Positions 1-9,484 of a DNA stretch of 64,000 bases are shown here, in pieces (the first letter of the stretch is position 1; every line of letters begins with the position of its first letter). Source of the DNA: Myxococcales bacterium (GTDB lineage Bacteria; Myxococcota_A; Polyangia; Polyangiales; Ga0077539); contig JAEUKI010000057.1 of assembly GCA_016793325.1 (NCBI GenBank), forward strand, positions 62,001-126,000, read 5' to 3'. The position numbers and the translations under genes are program-made. The notes below the pieces were generated by a model that was given only the letters and a program-made list of their open reading frames with translations, made no database searches and had not been told where the DNA came from.

Positions 1-1
1 T

Positions 2-160
2 CGGTTCGCGGGTCAGTGTTGCGTCGCCGGCGCGCTCGTCGCGCTCGTGGGAGCGGCCGTCGGCTCCGTGGCGCTCTCGATCTCGGCGATCATCGTGAGC
101 GGGCTCGTTCCCGTGGGGTTCTCGTTTTGGATGGCGCGCAGAGAGGGACGCGTCCGTTGA
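2..160 (+). CDS. C-terminal end of a membrane protein, cut by window edge
   Basis: Reading from base 2 gives 52 residues ending in TGA at 158-160, with codons mostly ending in G or C like the neighbours. The peptide is a long hydrophobic stretch (CVAGALVALVGAAVGS, then ALSISAIIVSGLVPVGF) followed by a basic tail ARREGRVR. This is what the last one or two transmembrane helices and cytoplasmic tail of a membrane protein look like. The start and family lie outside the window. That it is a real gene rests on hydropathy and codon use only. Confidence 0.6.
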   Translation, partial: RFAGQCCVAGALVALVGAAVGSVALSISAIIVSGLVPVGFSFWMARREGRVR

Positions 161-259
161 AGCGCACACGGCCCGCCGAACGCGAGGTCGTACACCGGAC
201 GGACGTGTCGGATTTTTCGTTCGTCACGATTCGGGGGTGCGGGCGACGGCAGATCTGCG

Positions 260-1399
260 ATGATTTCGTGGGTCGTGCTTGCGCGAAGCGTACAACTCAG
301 CGTGCTCGCGATCGCTGCCTCGGGCGCAGCGGGATGTCGCGCCGCGCACGCAGAGCGGCTCGCGCCGCGCGCTGACGAGTCCCTCGCGAGCGTGGCGCGC
401 GTCGAGCCGATCGCGACGACGATGGACGCGCGATCGTTCGCGCAATGGACGGCAGAGAGCAGTCTTCGTCGCGCGCCGAGCGGAGGCGTCGCGGGGCGGC
501 GAGCGGCGCGTTCGACGCGCGTGGCGTCGAGCGCGATCGCAGAGGACGAACCCGAGACCGTCGCTGAAGGCGAAGGCGACGAAGACGAAGACGAAGACGT
601 CGAGGCTCCTGTGTTGCGCGGGGCGCTTCGGCCGCTCACGTGTCGCGGCTGGCGAAGAGCCGCAGCGGACGCGCCGCTCGGCGAGTGCCCTAGCGCGATG
701 GTCGAGCGCGTGCTCGCGTACAACCCCGACGCGCTCGTGGTGCTCGGCGGCGGGCTGCGCCTCGATGGAACTGCGAACTGCGCGACAGCCGAGCGCGGGT
801 ACATCGCGGCGCAGCTGTTCGTGGCGCTCGACGCGAGCCCGCTCTTGGTGTTCACCGGGCACGCGAGCCGATGGATTCGTCGCAAGGTGGATGCGGCGGA
901 CGTCTCGTGCATCGCGGCGAGGATCGCGCAGGGGGCGCTGGGAGAAGACGTTCCGCGGTGGGCGCGAGAGCAGGGGGAGCCGCGCGTCGGCGAGCGCTAC
1001 GCGGTGAGCGAGGCCGAGTCGATGTGCGCGGTGATGTTGCGCGCGCTCCCCGAAGAGCGACACGCGGCGATCCTCGAGCGATCGCGCTTCGATGTGCGCG
1101 CGAGGGACACCGTCGAGAACGCCCGATACACCCGAGCGTTTCTCGTCGAGCGAGGAGCGCAGCGCGCGCTCGTCGTGACGTCGCCGTTCATCCATCCCGG
1201 GACGTGGAAGTACTATCCGCACGCAGATCGCGCCCTCCGCGCGTTTCGCGGCGTGCGTCGCGACGCTGGCTACGCGCTCGCTGCGATGGCGTGTCCGCGC
1301 AGCGCGCGGCGCGCGCCGTGGTGGGAGTTCGAGCCGGTCGAGGGGTGGACGGGACCGCTTCGATCGAGGGACGTTCGAGAGCGTTCGGCGCAGCGCTGA
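260..1399 (+). CDS. DUF218/YdcF-family protein, probable lipoprotein
   Basis: 379 aa. The N-terminus has a hydrophobic stretch ending SGAAGC (Cys26), a usable though imperfect lipobox, so the protein is probably lipid-anchored. Residues ~97-115 are a Glu/Asp-rich linker. From ~155 the DUF218 (YdcF/SanA/ElyC-like) fold is recognisable: DALVVLGGGL, LLVFTGHAS, DTVENARYTRAFL and ALVVTSPFIHPGT. Members act in the envelope, with proposed roles in wall-precursor or polysaccharide metabolism; the reaction is not established. It lies upstream of mreC in the same direction, with a 153-base gap, so it need not share a transcript. The ATG at 260 has no clear Shine-Dalgarno sequence. Confidence 0.75.
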   Translation: MISWVVLARSVQLSVLAIAASGAAGCRAAHAERLAPRADESLASVARVEPIATTMDARSFAQWTAESSLRRAPSGGVAGRRAARSTRVASSAIAEDEPETVAEGEGDEDEDEDVEAPVLRGALRPLTCRGWRRAAADAPLGECPSAMVERVLAYNPDALVVLGGGLRLDGTANCATAERGYIAAQLFVALDASPLLVFTGHASRWIRRKVDAADVSCIAARIAQGALGEDVPRWAREQGEPRVGERYAVSEAESMCAVMLRALPEERHAAILERSRFDVRARDTVENARYTRAFLVERGAQRALVVTSPFIHPGTWKYYPHADRALRAFRGVRRDAGYALAAMACPRSARRAPWWEFEPVEGWTGPLRSRDVRERSAQR

Positions 1400-1552
1400 G
1401 CGCGATTTCGAGCGCCACCGAGGGACGCGACAGAATCCCTTGATTTCGACGAACGCTCGATGATTCACGGGCCGTGAGCGCGATCGATCCCTGCGCAGAC
1501 GCCCCCGTGTTTGCCCTCGTGCCCTGATCGTGACAATTGTCGGGGCCCTCTC

Positions 1553-2461
1553 ATGGATCCCCGCGGCCGATATCTCAACGCGCTCATCAGCGTGCTGCTG
1601 CTCGGGATTTCATTTTTCTTTTTGCGCACGAGCCTCCGCGATCCAGGCGAGCAGAGCGGCCTCGATCGTTCGGTCGCTGGCGCGACGAGCTGGGTGCACT
1701 CGGTGTCCGACCCCGTGGCGCGGGGCATCGCGTCGGTGTGGGACGACTACATCTATCTCGTCCATGTGCGCCGCGAGAACGAGCGATTGCGCGCTGAAAT
1801 CGCACGGCTTCGTCAGGACGCGCAGCGCTATCGATCCGCGTTCGAAGAGAACCGTCGGCTGCGAAGGCTCTTGCAGCTAAGGGTCGACACGCCGGTCGAG
1901 TCGCTGGCGGCCGAGGTCGTAGCGCGCGATCCGTCGCCGTTTTTTCGGGTCGTTCGACTGGCGATCACGACGCAGGACGCGCCGAGGCTCCGCGTCGGAA
2001 TGCCGATCATCACGTACGACGGCGTCGTCGGGCAGATCAACTCGGTCGTCGGGAGGTACGCCAACGTGACGCTCGTCGCGGATTCGCGGAGCGCGATCGA
2101 CGCGATGATCGAGCGCACTGGCGCCCGCGGAATCGTGCACGGAACGGGCGAGCGCAACCGCTACAGCGCGCAAGTCGAGTACCTGCAGCGCACCGACGAC
2201 GTGCGCGTGGGCGACGCGGTCGTGACCTCGGGGCTCGGGTGTCGCTATCCGCCGGGGCTCTTGCTCGGGCGCGTGAGCGCGGTGACGCGACGAGAGTTCG
2301 GGTTGTACCAAGAGGTCGAGATCACGCCCGCCGTGGATTTTTCGCGGCTGCAAGACGTGCTCGTGCTCGCGACGCCGCAGCAAGAGTGCAGGCCCGGTCA
2401 GCAGCCCAATCAACGGCGGCCAGCGCGATCGCAGGCCGGGGCCGCTGGGGGTACGTCTTGA
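1553..2461 (+). CDS. mreC: Rod shape-determining protein MreC
   Basis: 302 aa from the ATG at 1553; an in-frame TTG at 1511 would add 14 unconvincing residues. Order of parts: short cytoplasmic N-terminus, one transmembrane helix (ALISVLLLGISFFFL), a coiled coil (~55-100, VRRENERLRAEIARLRQDAQ), then the beta-rich periplasmic domain with VITYDGVVGQINSVVGRYANV-like and DVRVGDAVVTSGLG segments typical of MreC. The last ~35 residues are a low-complexity Gln/Pro/Arg tail. MreC is the periplasmic scaffold that links MreB filaments to PBP2 and RodA. It is the first gene of a mreC-mreD-mrdA-rodA run. No mreB is present directly upstream. Confidence 0.95.
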   Translation: MDPRGRYLNALISVLLLGISFFFLRTSLRDPGEQSGLDRSVAGATSWVHSVSDPVARGIASVWDDYIYLVHVRRENERLRAEIARLRQDAQRYRSAFEENRRLRRLLQLRVDTPVESLAAEVVARDPSPFFRVVRLAITTQDAPRLRVGMPIITYDGVVGQINSVVGRYANVTLVADSRSAIDAMIERTGARGIVHGTGERNRYSAQVEYLQRTDDVRVGDAVVTSGLGCRYPPGLLLGRVSAVTRREFGLYQEVEITPAVDFSRLQDVLVLATPQQECRPGQQPNQRRPARSQAGAAGGTS

Positions 2462-2486
2462 ATGCGTGTGCGCGAGAGGCGGGGCG

Positions 2487-3011
2487 ATGCTGAACGCGCT
2501 CCTCTTGGCGCTCGGGTTCTTGCTGCTCGCGTTGCAGAACCTCATCGCGAAGCTCTGCGACGCGGTGGGCGTCGGCGAGTGGGCGTACCCGTCGCTGGTG
2601 CTCCCGGTGGTGCTCTGGCTCGCGGTCGGGGACGTGTCGCTCGGGCGCGGGTCGCTCTTGTCGTTCGTGCTCGGGTACTTCGTCGACGCGTTCGCGGGGC
2701 TGCCCCTCGGGCTGAACACGTTTGTGATGCAGGTGCTCTTTCTGCTCTCGCGCGTCGCTGGGTTGAAGCTCTTTTTGCACGGCAAGCTCTTTCAGCTCGT
2801 GCTCACGTTCGTCGCGGGAATCGCAGGCGGCGCGCTGACCGTCGCGCTTCACGTCGTGTTCGAGCGCACGCAAGGGAGGCTCGCGATCGGCCACGCGATG
2901 CTGGTCGTGCTCTCGCAGTCGGTCGCGACGGGGCTCTTTGCGCCGCTCGTGTTTTCGATCCTGTCGCGCCTGCCGGGGGCGCCCAACACCGTTCAGGCGA
3001 AGGAGAGCTGA
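2487..3011 (+). CDS. mreD: Rod shape-determining protein MreD
   Basis: 174 aa, 25 bases after mreC. The ATG at 2487 is preferred over GTG 2466 because a purine-rich GAGGCGGGG lies just upstream and the protein then starts directly with its first membrane helix (MLNALLLALGFLLLALQNL). About five hydrophobic segments follow, including LSFVLGYFVDAFAGLPLGLN, which matches the conserved G-Y-x-x-D-x-x-x-G-x-P-G-L-N region of MreD. MreD is the polytopic partner of MreC in the elongasome. Identity rests on this motif, the size and the gene order. Confidence 0.92.
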   Translation: MLNALLLALGFLLLALQNLIAKLCDAVGVGEWAYPSLVLPVVLWLAVGDVSLGRGSLLSFVLGYFVDAFAGLPLGLNTFVMQVLFLLSRVAGLKLFLHGKLFQLVLTFVAGIAGGALTVALHVVFERTQGRLAIGHAMLVVLSQSVATGLFAPLVFSILSRLPGAPNTVQAKES

Positions 3012-3017
3012 GCGCGA

Positions 3018-4976
3018 ATGCAGATCACCGGGCGCGCAGGCGTAAGTGAGTTTCGCGAGCGAATTCGCTACATGGCCGTCGTGGTCGTGCTCGGGCTCGC
3101 GGTCCTCGCGCTGCGGCTGTTCAAGCTGCAGATCCTCGACGGTGAACAGTACCGACGCGAGGCCGAAGAGAACATCCTCCGGATGATCTTCATCCCTTCG
3201 ACGCGCGGGGTGATCCGCGACGTGCGCGGGCGCGTGATCGCTGCGAATCGTCCGGCGTACAACGTGTACGTCGTTCCGCGTTGGTTCATGCGGCGGATGG
3301 ACGAGGTGTTTCCGAAGTTCGCCGAGTACCTCGGGCTGACGCGGGACGAGCGCGATCGGTTGGAAGCGCGAATCCGCGGCGTCGACGGGCGAAAGCGCGA
3401 TCAGTACATGCTCGTTCGCGCGGACATCGACCGCGAGACGCTCGCGATCCTCGACACGCACAAGGACGAGCTCCCGGGGGTCTCTGTGATCGCGGCGCCA
3501 TTGCGCACCTACCCGTTCGGGACGCTCGCGGCGCACGCGGTGGGGTACATCAACGAGGTCTCCGCCGAGGACCTTCAGCAGCGACCCGGTGAAGACTATC
3601 GCGCGGGCGATCGCATCGGACGCATGGGCATCGAGCGCGCGTGGGAGAGCATCTTGCGCGGCCGGCGCGGGTGGGTGCGCGTCGATCGCGATCACCGTGG
3701 GCTCATTTTGTCCTCGCGCGAAGACATCCAGCGCTTCGGCGCAGAGCGAAGGCAAGACCCCGTTCCGGGGCGAGATCTGGTTCTCACGTTGGACATGGAG
3801 CTCATGCGCGCGACCGAGCGCGCGTTCGCGCAGCGCGCGTATCCGTCGGGCGCGGCGGCGGTGGTCGAAGTGCGTTCGGGGCGCGTGTTGGCGCTCTACT
3901 CGCGACCGGCGCTCGATCCGAACGAGATGACCATCGGCGTGTCGCTCCAGCGCCTCCGCGAGCTCTCGGATTCACGCGGCCCGCGTCCGCTCGTCGATCG
4001 CGCGATCTACGAGATGTACCCGCCGGGGTCGACGTTCAAGCCGATGACCGCGATCGCGGCGCTCAACGCCGGGATCATTGAGCCCTCGGAGCAGATCCGA
4101 TGCGTGGGCTTCATTCGTCGCGGAAATCGACCTTTTCGCTGCGCGCACGGCCACGTCCACGGGCTCGTGAACCTGCAGAGCGCGCTGATCCAGTCGTGCA
4201 ACGTGTACTTCTTCACCGCGGGAGAGGCCGCGGGGATGAACCGCATTCATCGCTCGGCGATGGACTTCGGCTTCGGCAGGCGGACCGGCATCGGGATCAA
4301 CTCGGAGGCGGCGGGCTTCATCCCCACGATCGAGTGGTACAACCGCGTGTGGGGGAGCTACCGGCTCGGGTACACGCTGAATACGGCGATCGGTCAGCAA
4401 AATACCAGGACAACGGTGCTTCAGCTCGCGCTCGCCTACGCCGCGCTCGCCAACGGTGGAACGCTCTATGTCCCGCAGTTGATCGAGCGCGTGACGTCGC
4501 CGGACGGCGCAACGCTGCAAGAGTTTCCGCCGACGGTGCGTCGTCGCATCGACGCCAACGAGGCGCAGCTCGCGTTGATCACCCGCGCGCTGCGCGGCGT
4601 CGTCGCGGACCCTCGAGGAACGGCGCACCTCGTCGACATGCCCGAGGTGTCCATGTCCGGCAAGACCGGCACCGCGCAGGTCTCGCGCACGCTCCGCGAA
4701 GGAGAAGATCGACGGCTCGCGGCGGATCACGCGTGGTTCGCGGGCTTCGCGCCCGCCGAGAACCCCGAGATCGCGATCGTCGTGCTCGTCGAGCACGGCG
4801 GGTCGGGCGGAAGCGAAGCGGCCCCTGTGGCCGCGCAGATCGTCCGCGACTACTTCATGCGCGTCCGGCCTGGGACGCCGATCGAGAGCGTGCAGCGCGC
4901 CAACGCCCGCACGCAGCGCGAGCGCGACCGGCTGCTTCGCGAGTGGCGAGCGCGGCACCGTCGCCGGCACCACTAA
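3018..4976 (+). CDS. mrdA: Penicillin-binding protein 2 (elongasome transpeptidase)
   Basis: 652 aa, 6 bases after mreD. A single N-terminal anchor (MAVVVVLGLAVLALRLF, ~19-35) is followed by the class B PBP dimerisation region and the transpeptidase domain. The catalytic motifs are intact: S338-T-F-K (PPGSTFKPM), S393-C-N, and K549-T-G-T (SGKTGTAQ). It cross-links peptidoglycan during side-wall growth together with RodA. The C-terminal ~25 residues are Arg-rich (REWRARHRRRHH). AGGAG lies 12 bases before the ATG. Length is close to typical PBP2 (~630 aa). Confidence 0.96.
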   Translation: MQITGRAGVSEFRERIRYMAVVVVLGLAVLALRLFKLQILDGEQYRREAEENILRMIFIPSTRGVIRDVRGRVIAANRPAYNVYVVPRWFMRRMDEVFPKFAEYLGLTRDERDRLEARIRGVDGRKRDQYMLVRADIDRETLAILDTHKDELPGVSVIAAPLRTYPFGTLAAHAVGYINEVSAEDLQQRPGEDYRAGDRIGRMGIERAWESILRGRRGWVRVDRDHRGLILSSREDIQRFGAERRQDPVPGRDLVLTLDMELMRATERAFAQRAYPSGAAAVVEVRSGRVLALYSRPALDPNEMTIGVSLQRLRELSDSRGPRPLVDRAIYEMYPPGSTFKPMTAIAALNAGIIEPSEQIRCVGFIRRGNRPFRCAHGHVHGLVNLQSALIQSCNVYFFTAGEAAGMNRIHRSAMDFGFGRRTGIGINSEAAGFIPTIEWYNRVWGSYRLGYTLNTAIGQQNTRTTVLQLALAYAALANGGTLYVPQLIERVTSPDGATLQEFPPTVRRRIDANEAQLALITRALRGVVADPRGTAHLVDMPEVSMSGKTGTAQVSRTLREGEDRRLAADHAWFAGFAPAENPEIAIVVLVEHGGSGGSEAAPVAAQIVRDYFMRVRPGTPIESVQRANARTQRERDRLLREWRARHRRRHH

Positions 4977-5024
4977 TCAAATCACCTTGTATTTGTCCGA
5001 GACCACGCGAGCACGAGAGCGACG

Positions 5025-6128
5025 ATGGCGATCGAACGAGGAATTCGCGAGCAGTTCGACTGGGGCCTCTTCGTGGTGGTCTGCATCATCGCCACGATCG
5101 GCGTCGTCAATTTGTACTCCGCGACGAGCTCGCTCGCGGGTGTCCGCGGCGAGCTGTACGTGCAGCAGATCTATTGGCTCGCGCTCGGCTCGGGCGTGGC
5201 GGTCATCGTCGCCGCGATCGACTACAAGTACTACGAGCGCTACGCGTACGTCGGGTACATCGCGAGCATCTTCGCGCTCATCGCCGTGTTCGTGCTCGGA
5301 AAGAGCATTCGAGGGACGCATCGCTGGATTCAGATCGGGAGCTTTCAGTTTCAGCCGTCGGACTTCGTGAAGATCACGACCGCGATCGCCGTGGCCAAGC
5401 GCCTGAGCATGGACACCCACGTCGAGAAGTGGACGATCCGCGACCTGCTCGCGCCGGGCGCATTGTTGGCGCTCCCCGTCGTGCTCGTGCTCGCGCAGCC
5501 CGACCTCGGGACGGCGATGATCGTCGCGCTCGTGTCGCTCGGCGTGCTCGCGCTCGCGAAAATCGAGCGTCGAACGCTGATCATCCTCACGCTCTCGAGC
5601 GTGGTCGGCGGGCTGTTGATGTGGAGCTTCGGGTTGAAGGCGTACCAGAAAGAGCGCCTCACGAGCTTCATGGACTCGGACAAGCACAAGCTCGACTCGG
5701 CGTACCAAGCGGTGCAGTCGGTCATCGCGATCGGCTCGGGGAGCGTGTTCGGCCAGGGGTTCATGAAGGGCACACAGAATCAACGGCACTTCATCCCCGA
5801 CCCGTTTACTGATTTTCCTCTGGCGGTTTGGGCGCAAGAGTGGGGGCTCGTGGGCTCGCTGTTTCTGCTGGCGTGCTACTTGTTTTTGATTTTGTGGGCG
5901 CTCAATATCGCGAGCACCGCGAAGGATCGCTTCGGCAGCGCCGTCGCGGTGGCGTGCGCGTCGTTGTTCTTCTGGCACGTGATCTTCAACGTCGGGATGG
6001 TCTGCAAGATCCTCCCGGTGGTCGGCGTGACGCTCCCGATGTTCTCGTACGGCGGCTCGAGCGTGCTCACGATGATGATCGCCGTCGGGCTTCTCATGAA
6101 CGTCTCGATGCGCCGCTCGACGCTCTGA
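5025..6128 (+). CDS. rodA: Rod shape-determining SEDS glycosyltransferase RodA
   Basis: 367 aa, about the usual RodA length, all membrane helices and short loops. Characteristic SEDS segments are visible: GTHRWIQIGSFQFQPSDFVK, LAQPDLGTAMI, a large loop with GQGFMKGTQNQ and HFIPDPFTDFPLAVWAQEWG, and LPVVGVTLPMFSYGGSSVL near the end. RodA polymerises glycan strands from lipid II and works with PBP2, encoded immediately upstream (48-base gap). The ATG at 5025 puts the first helix ~15 residues in. Confidence 0.96.
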   Translation: MAIERGIREQFDWGLFVVVCIIATIGVVNLYSATSSLAGVRGELYVQQIYWLALGSGVAVIVAAIDYKYYERYAYVGYIASIFALIAVFVLGKSIRGTHRWIQIGSFQFQPSDFVKITTAIAVAKRLSMDTHVEKWTIRDLLAPGALLALPVVLVLAQPDLGTAMIVALVSLGVLALAKIERRTLIILTLSSVVGGLLMWSFGLKAYQKERLTSFMDSDKHKLDSAYQAVQSVIAIGSGSVFGQGFMKGTQNQRHFIPDPFTDFPLAVWAQEWGLVGSLFLLACYLFLILWALNIASTAKDRFGSAVAVACASLFFWHVIFNVGMVCKILPVVGVTLPMFSYGGSSVLTMMIAVGLLMNVSMRRSTL

Positions 6129-6189
6129 TCGGCGGTCTGCCGGTCGAAACGACGCGCGCACCCCGCGCGTCCCGCGGTAGGCTCGGGGC

Positions 6190-7722
6190 GTGTCTTCGTT
6201 GGTCTCGAGCCTGTCGACCGTGCTCGCGCTCGTCGGCGCGATCGAGCCCCCGTCGCTCACGACGGTGGGGTTCGGCGTCGCGACGTTGCTCGCGTGGGGT
6301 GTGCTTGCGGTCGTCATTCCGAAAGAGAAGCGCGCGCAGCTGCGATTGCCGCTTCTTTTTCAGGGAATCTGGCTGATCGCGACGATCGTCTGGGCGACGA
6401 GGTTCTTCGCCGCTGGCACGCGCGACCTGTTTGCGCTCGTCTCGGCGGTGACCGGCGCGATCGCGATCGCGCGCATCGCGTGGCTCTTGGTGATCGACGT
6501 GTTCTTGAAGGAGGGGCAGCGGATCGGGCTCTCGAAGCTCGCCCGCGACCTGCTTCACGCGATCATGATGATCGTCGTCGCGATCTCTGCGGCGCGCGCG
6601 GCGGGCGCCGACGCCCAAGCGCTGGCGACCACGGGCGGTCTCGTCACCGCGGGGCTCACGTTTTCGCTGCAACAAACGCTGGGTGACCTCGTCGCGGGCA
6701 TTTTGTTGAGCGCGCGCGCGCCCTTCGAAGTTGGCGACTGGATCGCGTACGACGACGATCGGCAGCACGTCGGTCGCGTCGTCGAGATCAACTGGCGCGA
6801 CACGCGTCTGCACACCAACGACGACGTCGAGGTGGTGGTCCCGAACTCGACGCTCTCGCGCGCGTCGATCATGGTGTACACGCGGCCTCGGCCGATCAGC
6901 CGCCGGACGGTGGCCTTCGACGTGGGCTATCAGCACGCGCCGCACGACGTGATCGACGCGGTGCGAGACGCGATTCACGACCCGATCGCGGGGGTGCTCG
7001 CGTCGCCTGCGCCGGACGTGATCCTGTCGTCCTTCGAGGGCAGCTCTGTGCGGTTCACGGTGCGGTACTTCGTCGAGGATTTTCCGCGTCGCGAGGTGAT
7101 CGACTCCGAAGTGCGGATGCGCTTGTGGTACGCGCTGCACCGAGTCGGGATCGATTTTCAGTTTCCGCGGCTCGACGTCGAGGTCCTGCAGCCCGCGACG
7201 CAGGACCCCGAGGCCAAGATGCAGCGCCGCGCAGACGCGCTCTCTCGCGTGGATTTCTTGGGAAAGATGGCGCCGGACGACATTCGCGCGCTCGCTCGCG
7301 CCTCGCGCACGCGTGTGTTTCACCCCGGTGAGGTCATCGTGCGCGCAGGCGACACGTCGACGGAGCTGTTCGTTCTCTCGACCGGTGAGTGCGTCGTGAG
7401 AACTGACACGGGCCGCGAGGTCGCGCGCCTGGGATCTGGCGATTTCTTCGGTGAAATGGCGCTGCTCACGGGGGAGCCGCGCTCTGCGACGGTCGCTGCC
7501 GTCACGCCGTGCACGCTGCACGTGCTTCAAGCAGAGGCGTTTCGATCGGTGATCGCGCGCTATCCCGAGAAGCTCGAGCAGGTCTCGCAGGTCGTCGCAG
7601 AGCGCCAAGCGGAGATCGAGCGACGGCGCGGCGCGGACGTCTCGTTGCAGCTCAAGGCGCAGCAGCAAGAGACGCTGCTCACGCGGATGCGGCGGTTCTT
7701 CGCGGGGACGCAGACGAACTAA
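6190..7722 (+). CDS. MscS-type mechanosensitive channel with C-terminal cyclic nucleotide-binding domain
   Basis: 510 aa from GTG 6190. Residues ~20-170 hold membrane helices, ending in a Gly/Ala-rich MscS pore helix (TTGGLVTAGLTFSLQQTLGD). The MscS beta domain follows (FEVGDWIAYDDD, VEINWRDTRLHTNDDVEVVVPN). Residues ~355-460 form a CNB domain with an intact phosphate-binding cassette, F420-G-E through R431 (GEMALLTGEPRSATV). This class (like bCNG/MscS-CNB proteins) releases solutes or is gated or modulated by cyclic nucleotides; ligand and gating are not known here. A class III cyclase is encoded at 35661 in the same window. It follows rodA by 61 bases and may be read through. Confidence 0.9.
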   Translation: MSSLVSSLSTVLALVGAIEPPSLTTVGFGVATLLAWGVLAVVIPKEKRAQLRLPLLFQGIWLIATIVWATRFFAAGTRDLFALVSAVTGAIAIARIAWLLVIDVFLKEGQRIGLSKLARDLLHAIMMIVVAISAARAAGADAQALATTGGLVTAGLTFSLQQTLGDLVAGILLSARAPFEVGDWIAYDDDRQHVGRVVEINWRDTRLHTNDDVEVVVPNSTLSRASIMVYTRPRPISRRTVAFDVGYQHAPHDVIDAVRDAIHDPIAGVLASPAPDVILSSFEGSSVRFTVRYFVEDFPRREVIDSEVRMRLWYALHRVGIDFQFPRLDVEVLQPATQDPEAKMQRRADALSRVDFLGKMAPDDIRALARASRTRVFHPGEVIVRAGDTSTELFVLSTGECVVRTDTGREVARLGSGDFFGEMALLTGEPRSATVAAVTPCTLHVLQAEAFRSVIARYPEKLEQVSQVVAERQAEIERRRGADVSLQLKAQQQETLLTRMRRFFAGTQTN

Positions 7723-7751
7723 CCCCTCCGACACCGCAGATCGACCGCGCT

Positions 7752-9371
7752 TCAGCGACGCGTGGCGCGCAGCACCGCGGCGCGCTCGCGGTCGTCGCTC
7801 GCGCGACGAATGTCGCCCGTGGCCTCGTAGCACTTCGCGCGGAGCTCGAGGGGCTGCGCGCTCGTCGGCGAGAGCCGCGCGGCCTCGTCGAACTCCGCGA
7901 TGGCTTTGGTGTAGTCGCCCTTGCGTTGAAAATAGGTGCCGCGCGCGACGAACGTGCAGCTCGCCCGGTAGCCGAGCTGGACGGCGCGCTCGAGGTCCGC
8001 GAAGGCGGCCTCGTCGCGGTCGAGTTCGAGCAGCGCTTCGCCGCGGTCGCTGAGCGCCTTTCCGTGCGTCGGAACGAGGGCGAGCGTTCGGTTGTACGCG
8101 GCGACCGCGTCCGCGAAGCGACCGACGAAGTGCAGGGCGGCGCCGCGGAGCTCTTCGATGTGCGCGCGGCGGTTGGTCTCGACGTTGCGCCGCACAGCGT
8201 CGCGGATCGCTCGGTCGAACACGGGGATCGATCGGGCGTATTCGCGCGCGTTGAACAAGTGCATCGCGAGGTCGCCGAGCGCGGTGTCCGGGCAATCGAG
8301 CGGCTGAATTTGCAGAGCCGACTCGAGGTCTTGCGCGGCGTTTGCGTGGCGCACGAGCGCCGCGCGCAGCTGTGATCGACGCACGAACGACGACGCGCGC
8401 CGGGGCGCGAGGCGGATCGCCTCGGTGATGTCACGTTCGGCGGCGAGCTGCTTTTGTTGGGCGCTCTCGGCGGTGGCCTTCGCGAGGAGCCACTCGACGC
8501 GATCGTCGCGGTCGATTGCAGGCGAATCGCCCGCTTCGGTGAGCGCGGCTTCGAGCTCGGGAAGCGCGTCGTTGGCGCCGTAGCAGAGGAGCTTGGCGCG
8601 GCCGCGCGTTCCGCGGAGATCCGGTGTGAGCTGCGCTCCAGCGGCGAGGACCGCGTCGAGGATGCCGTTGGCCAAGACGCCGTCGTGAAACGACAGCGCG
8701 AAGCGCGCGCGTGCGAGCGCGAGCCCCGCGTCAGCGGGGTGCCTCGCGGCGATCGCCGCGGTCGCTTGCTCGTACGATTGACGGTCCTGTGCGCGACGAG
8801 CCCATCGCGCGTAGAGCTCGTTTGCCGCGTCGATCGGCGCTGTGCGCTGGAGCGCGAGCGGTCCCCGGTGCTCGCGCAGGACGGCGGCGGCCTTCGCGGG
8901 GTCGCCGAACATTTTCGCGAGCTGCAGCGCCTCGAGCGCGGCGATCGTCGTCGGGTGAACGCCTTCGGACTTCGCGCGCGCGAGGCACTCTGTCATGCGC
9001 GCCGCGTTGTGGGCGGCGAGGAGCGCGAGCGCTTCGAGCACGGTGTTGCTCGTCGCGCGTTCGGGCGCGTTTCGACGGAGCGAGGCGAGCGCGTCCTCCC
9101 AGCGATCCTGCGCCGCGTACGGAAACGCTCCGTCCGTGAGCGCGACGAAATACGCGCACGGCAGGTGCTCGGGCATCGCGGTGAACGCCGTGTTCGCGTG
9201 CGTTCGCGCGTCCCAGAGATTGAACGCGCGTAGGCGGTGAGCCGCCGCCGAGAGCCTGTCGATTTCGACGCCGACGTACTCGAACGTGATCGACGAGACG
9301 CTCCCGTAGTGCCCGAAATCTTCGAGGAGTTCGGTTGGATCGATCGGGGTCGTGGGTGGAGCTCCAGTCAT
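7752..9371 (-). CDS. Tetratricopeptide-repeat protein, unknown role
   Basis: 539 aa, no signal peptide or membrane helix, so probably cytoplasmic. Helical repeats run through much of the protein. Clear TPR units lie in the C-terminal third, e.g. GRFADAVAAYNRTLALVPTH, DRGEALLELDRDEAAFADLE and GDYTKAIAEFDEAARLSP. TPR arrays mediate protein-protein contacts; no catalytic domain is visible. It converges with the MscS-CNB gene (29-base gap) and diverges from the nitrilase gene (113 bases). The ATG at 9371 begins MTGAPPTTPIDPTELLEDFG. No specific function can be assigned. Confidence 0.8.
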   Translation of the reverse strand: MTGAPPTTPIDPTELLEDFGHYGSVSSITFEYVGVEIDRLSAAAHRLRAFNLWDARTHANTAFTAMPEHLPCAYFVALTDGAFPYAAQDRWEDALASLRRNAPERATSNTVLEALALLAAHNAARMTECLARAKSEGVHPTTIAALEALQLAKMFGDPAKAAAVLREHRGPLALQRTAPIDAANELYARWARRAQDRQSYEQATAAIAARHPADAGLALARARFALSFHDGVLANGILDAVLAAGAQLTPDLRGTRGRAKLLCYGANDALPELEAALTEAGDSPAIDRDDRVEWLLAKATAESAQQKQLAAERDITEAIRLAPRRASSFVRRSQLRAALVRHANAAQDLESALQIQPLDCPDTALGDLAMHLFNAREYARSIPVFDRAIRDAVRRNVETNRRAHIEELRGAALHFVGRFADAVAAYNRTLALVPTHGKALSDRGEALLELDRDEAAFADLERAVQLGYRASCTFVARGTYFQRKGDYTKAIAEFDEAARLSPTSAQPLELRAKCYEATGDIRRASDDRERAAVLRATRR

Positions 9372-9484
9372 GCGCAGCCGCTGAGCGTAGGCAGCCCGCG
9401 CGCGTTCGTCGATGCTTACGATTCGGCCCGACCGTGAATGGGGCGGCTGTTCGTCGAGCGTCGGCCGCTGTAAGACGATCGGGC

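Noticed and set aside
13..1468. Long open frames on the minus strand opposite the DUF218 gene
   Set aside because: Low-complexity Arg/Ala/Ser translations with no domains; typical antisense shadows in high-GC DNA. The plus-strand frame has clear DUF218 motifs.
1532..1541. GACAATTGTC palindrome before mreC
   Set aside because: Only 10 bp and AATT-centred; could easily be chance, and no matching site was seen at other genes.
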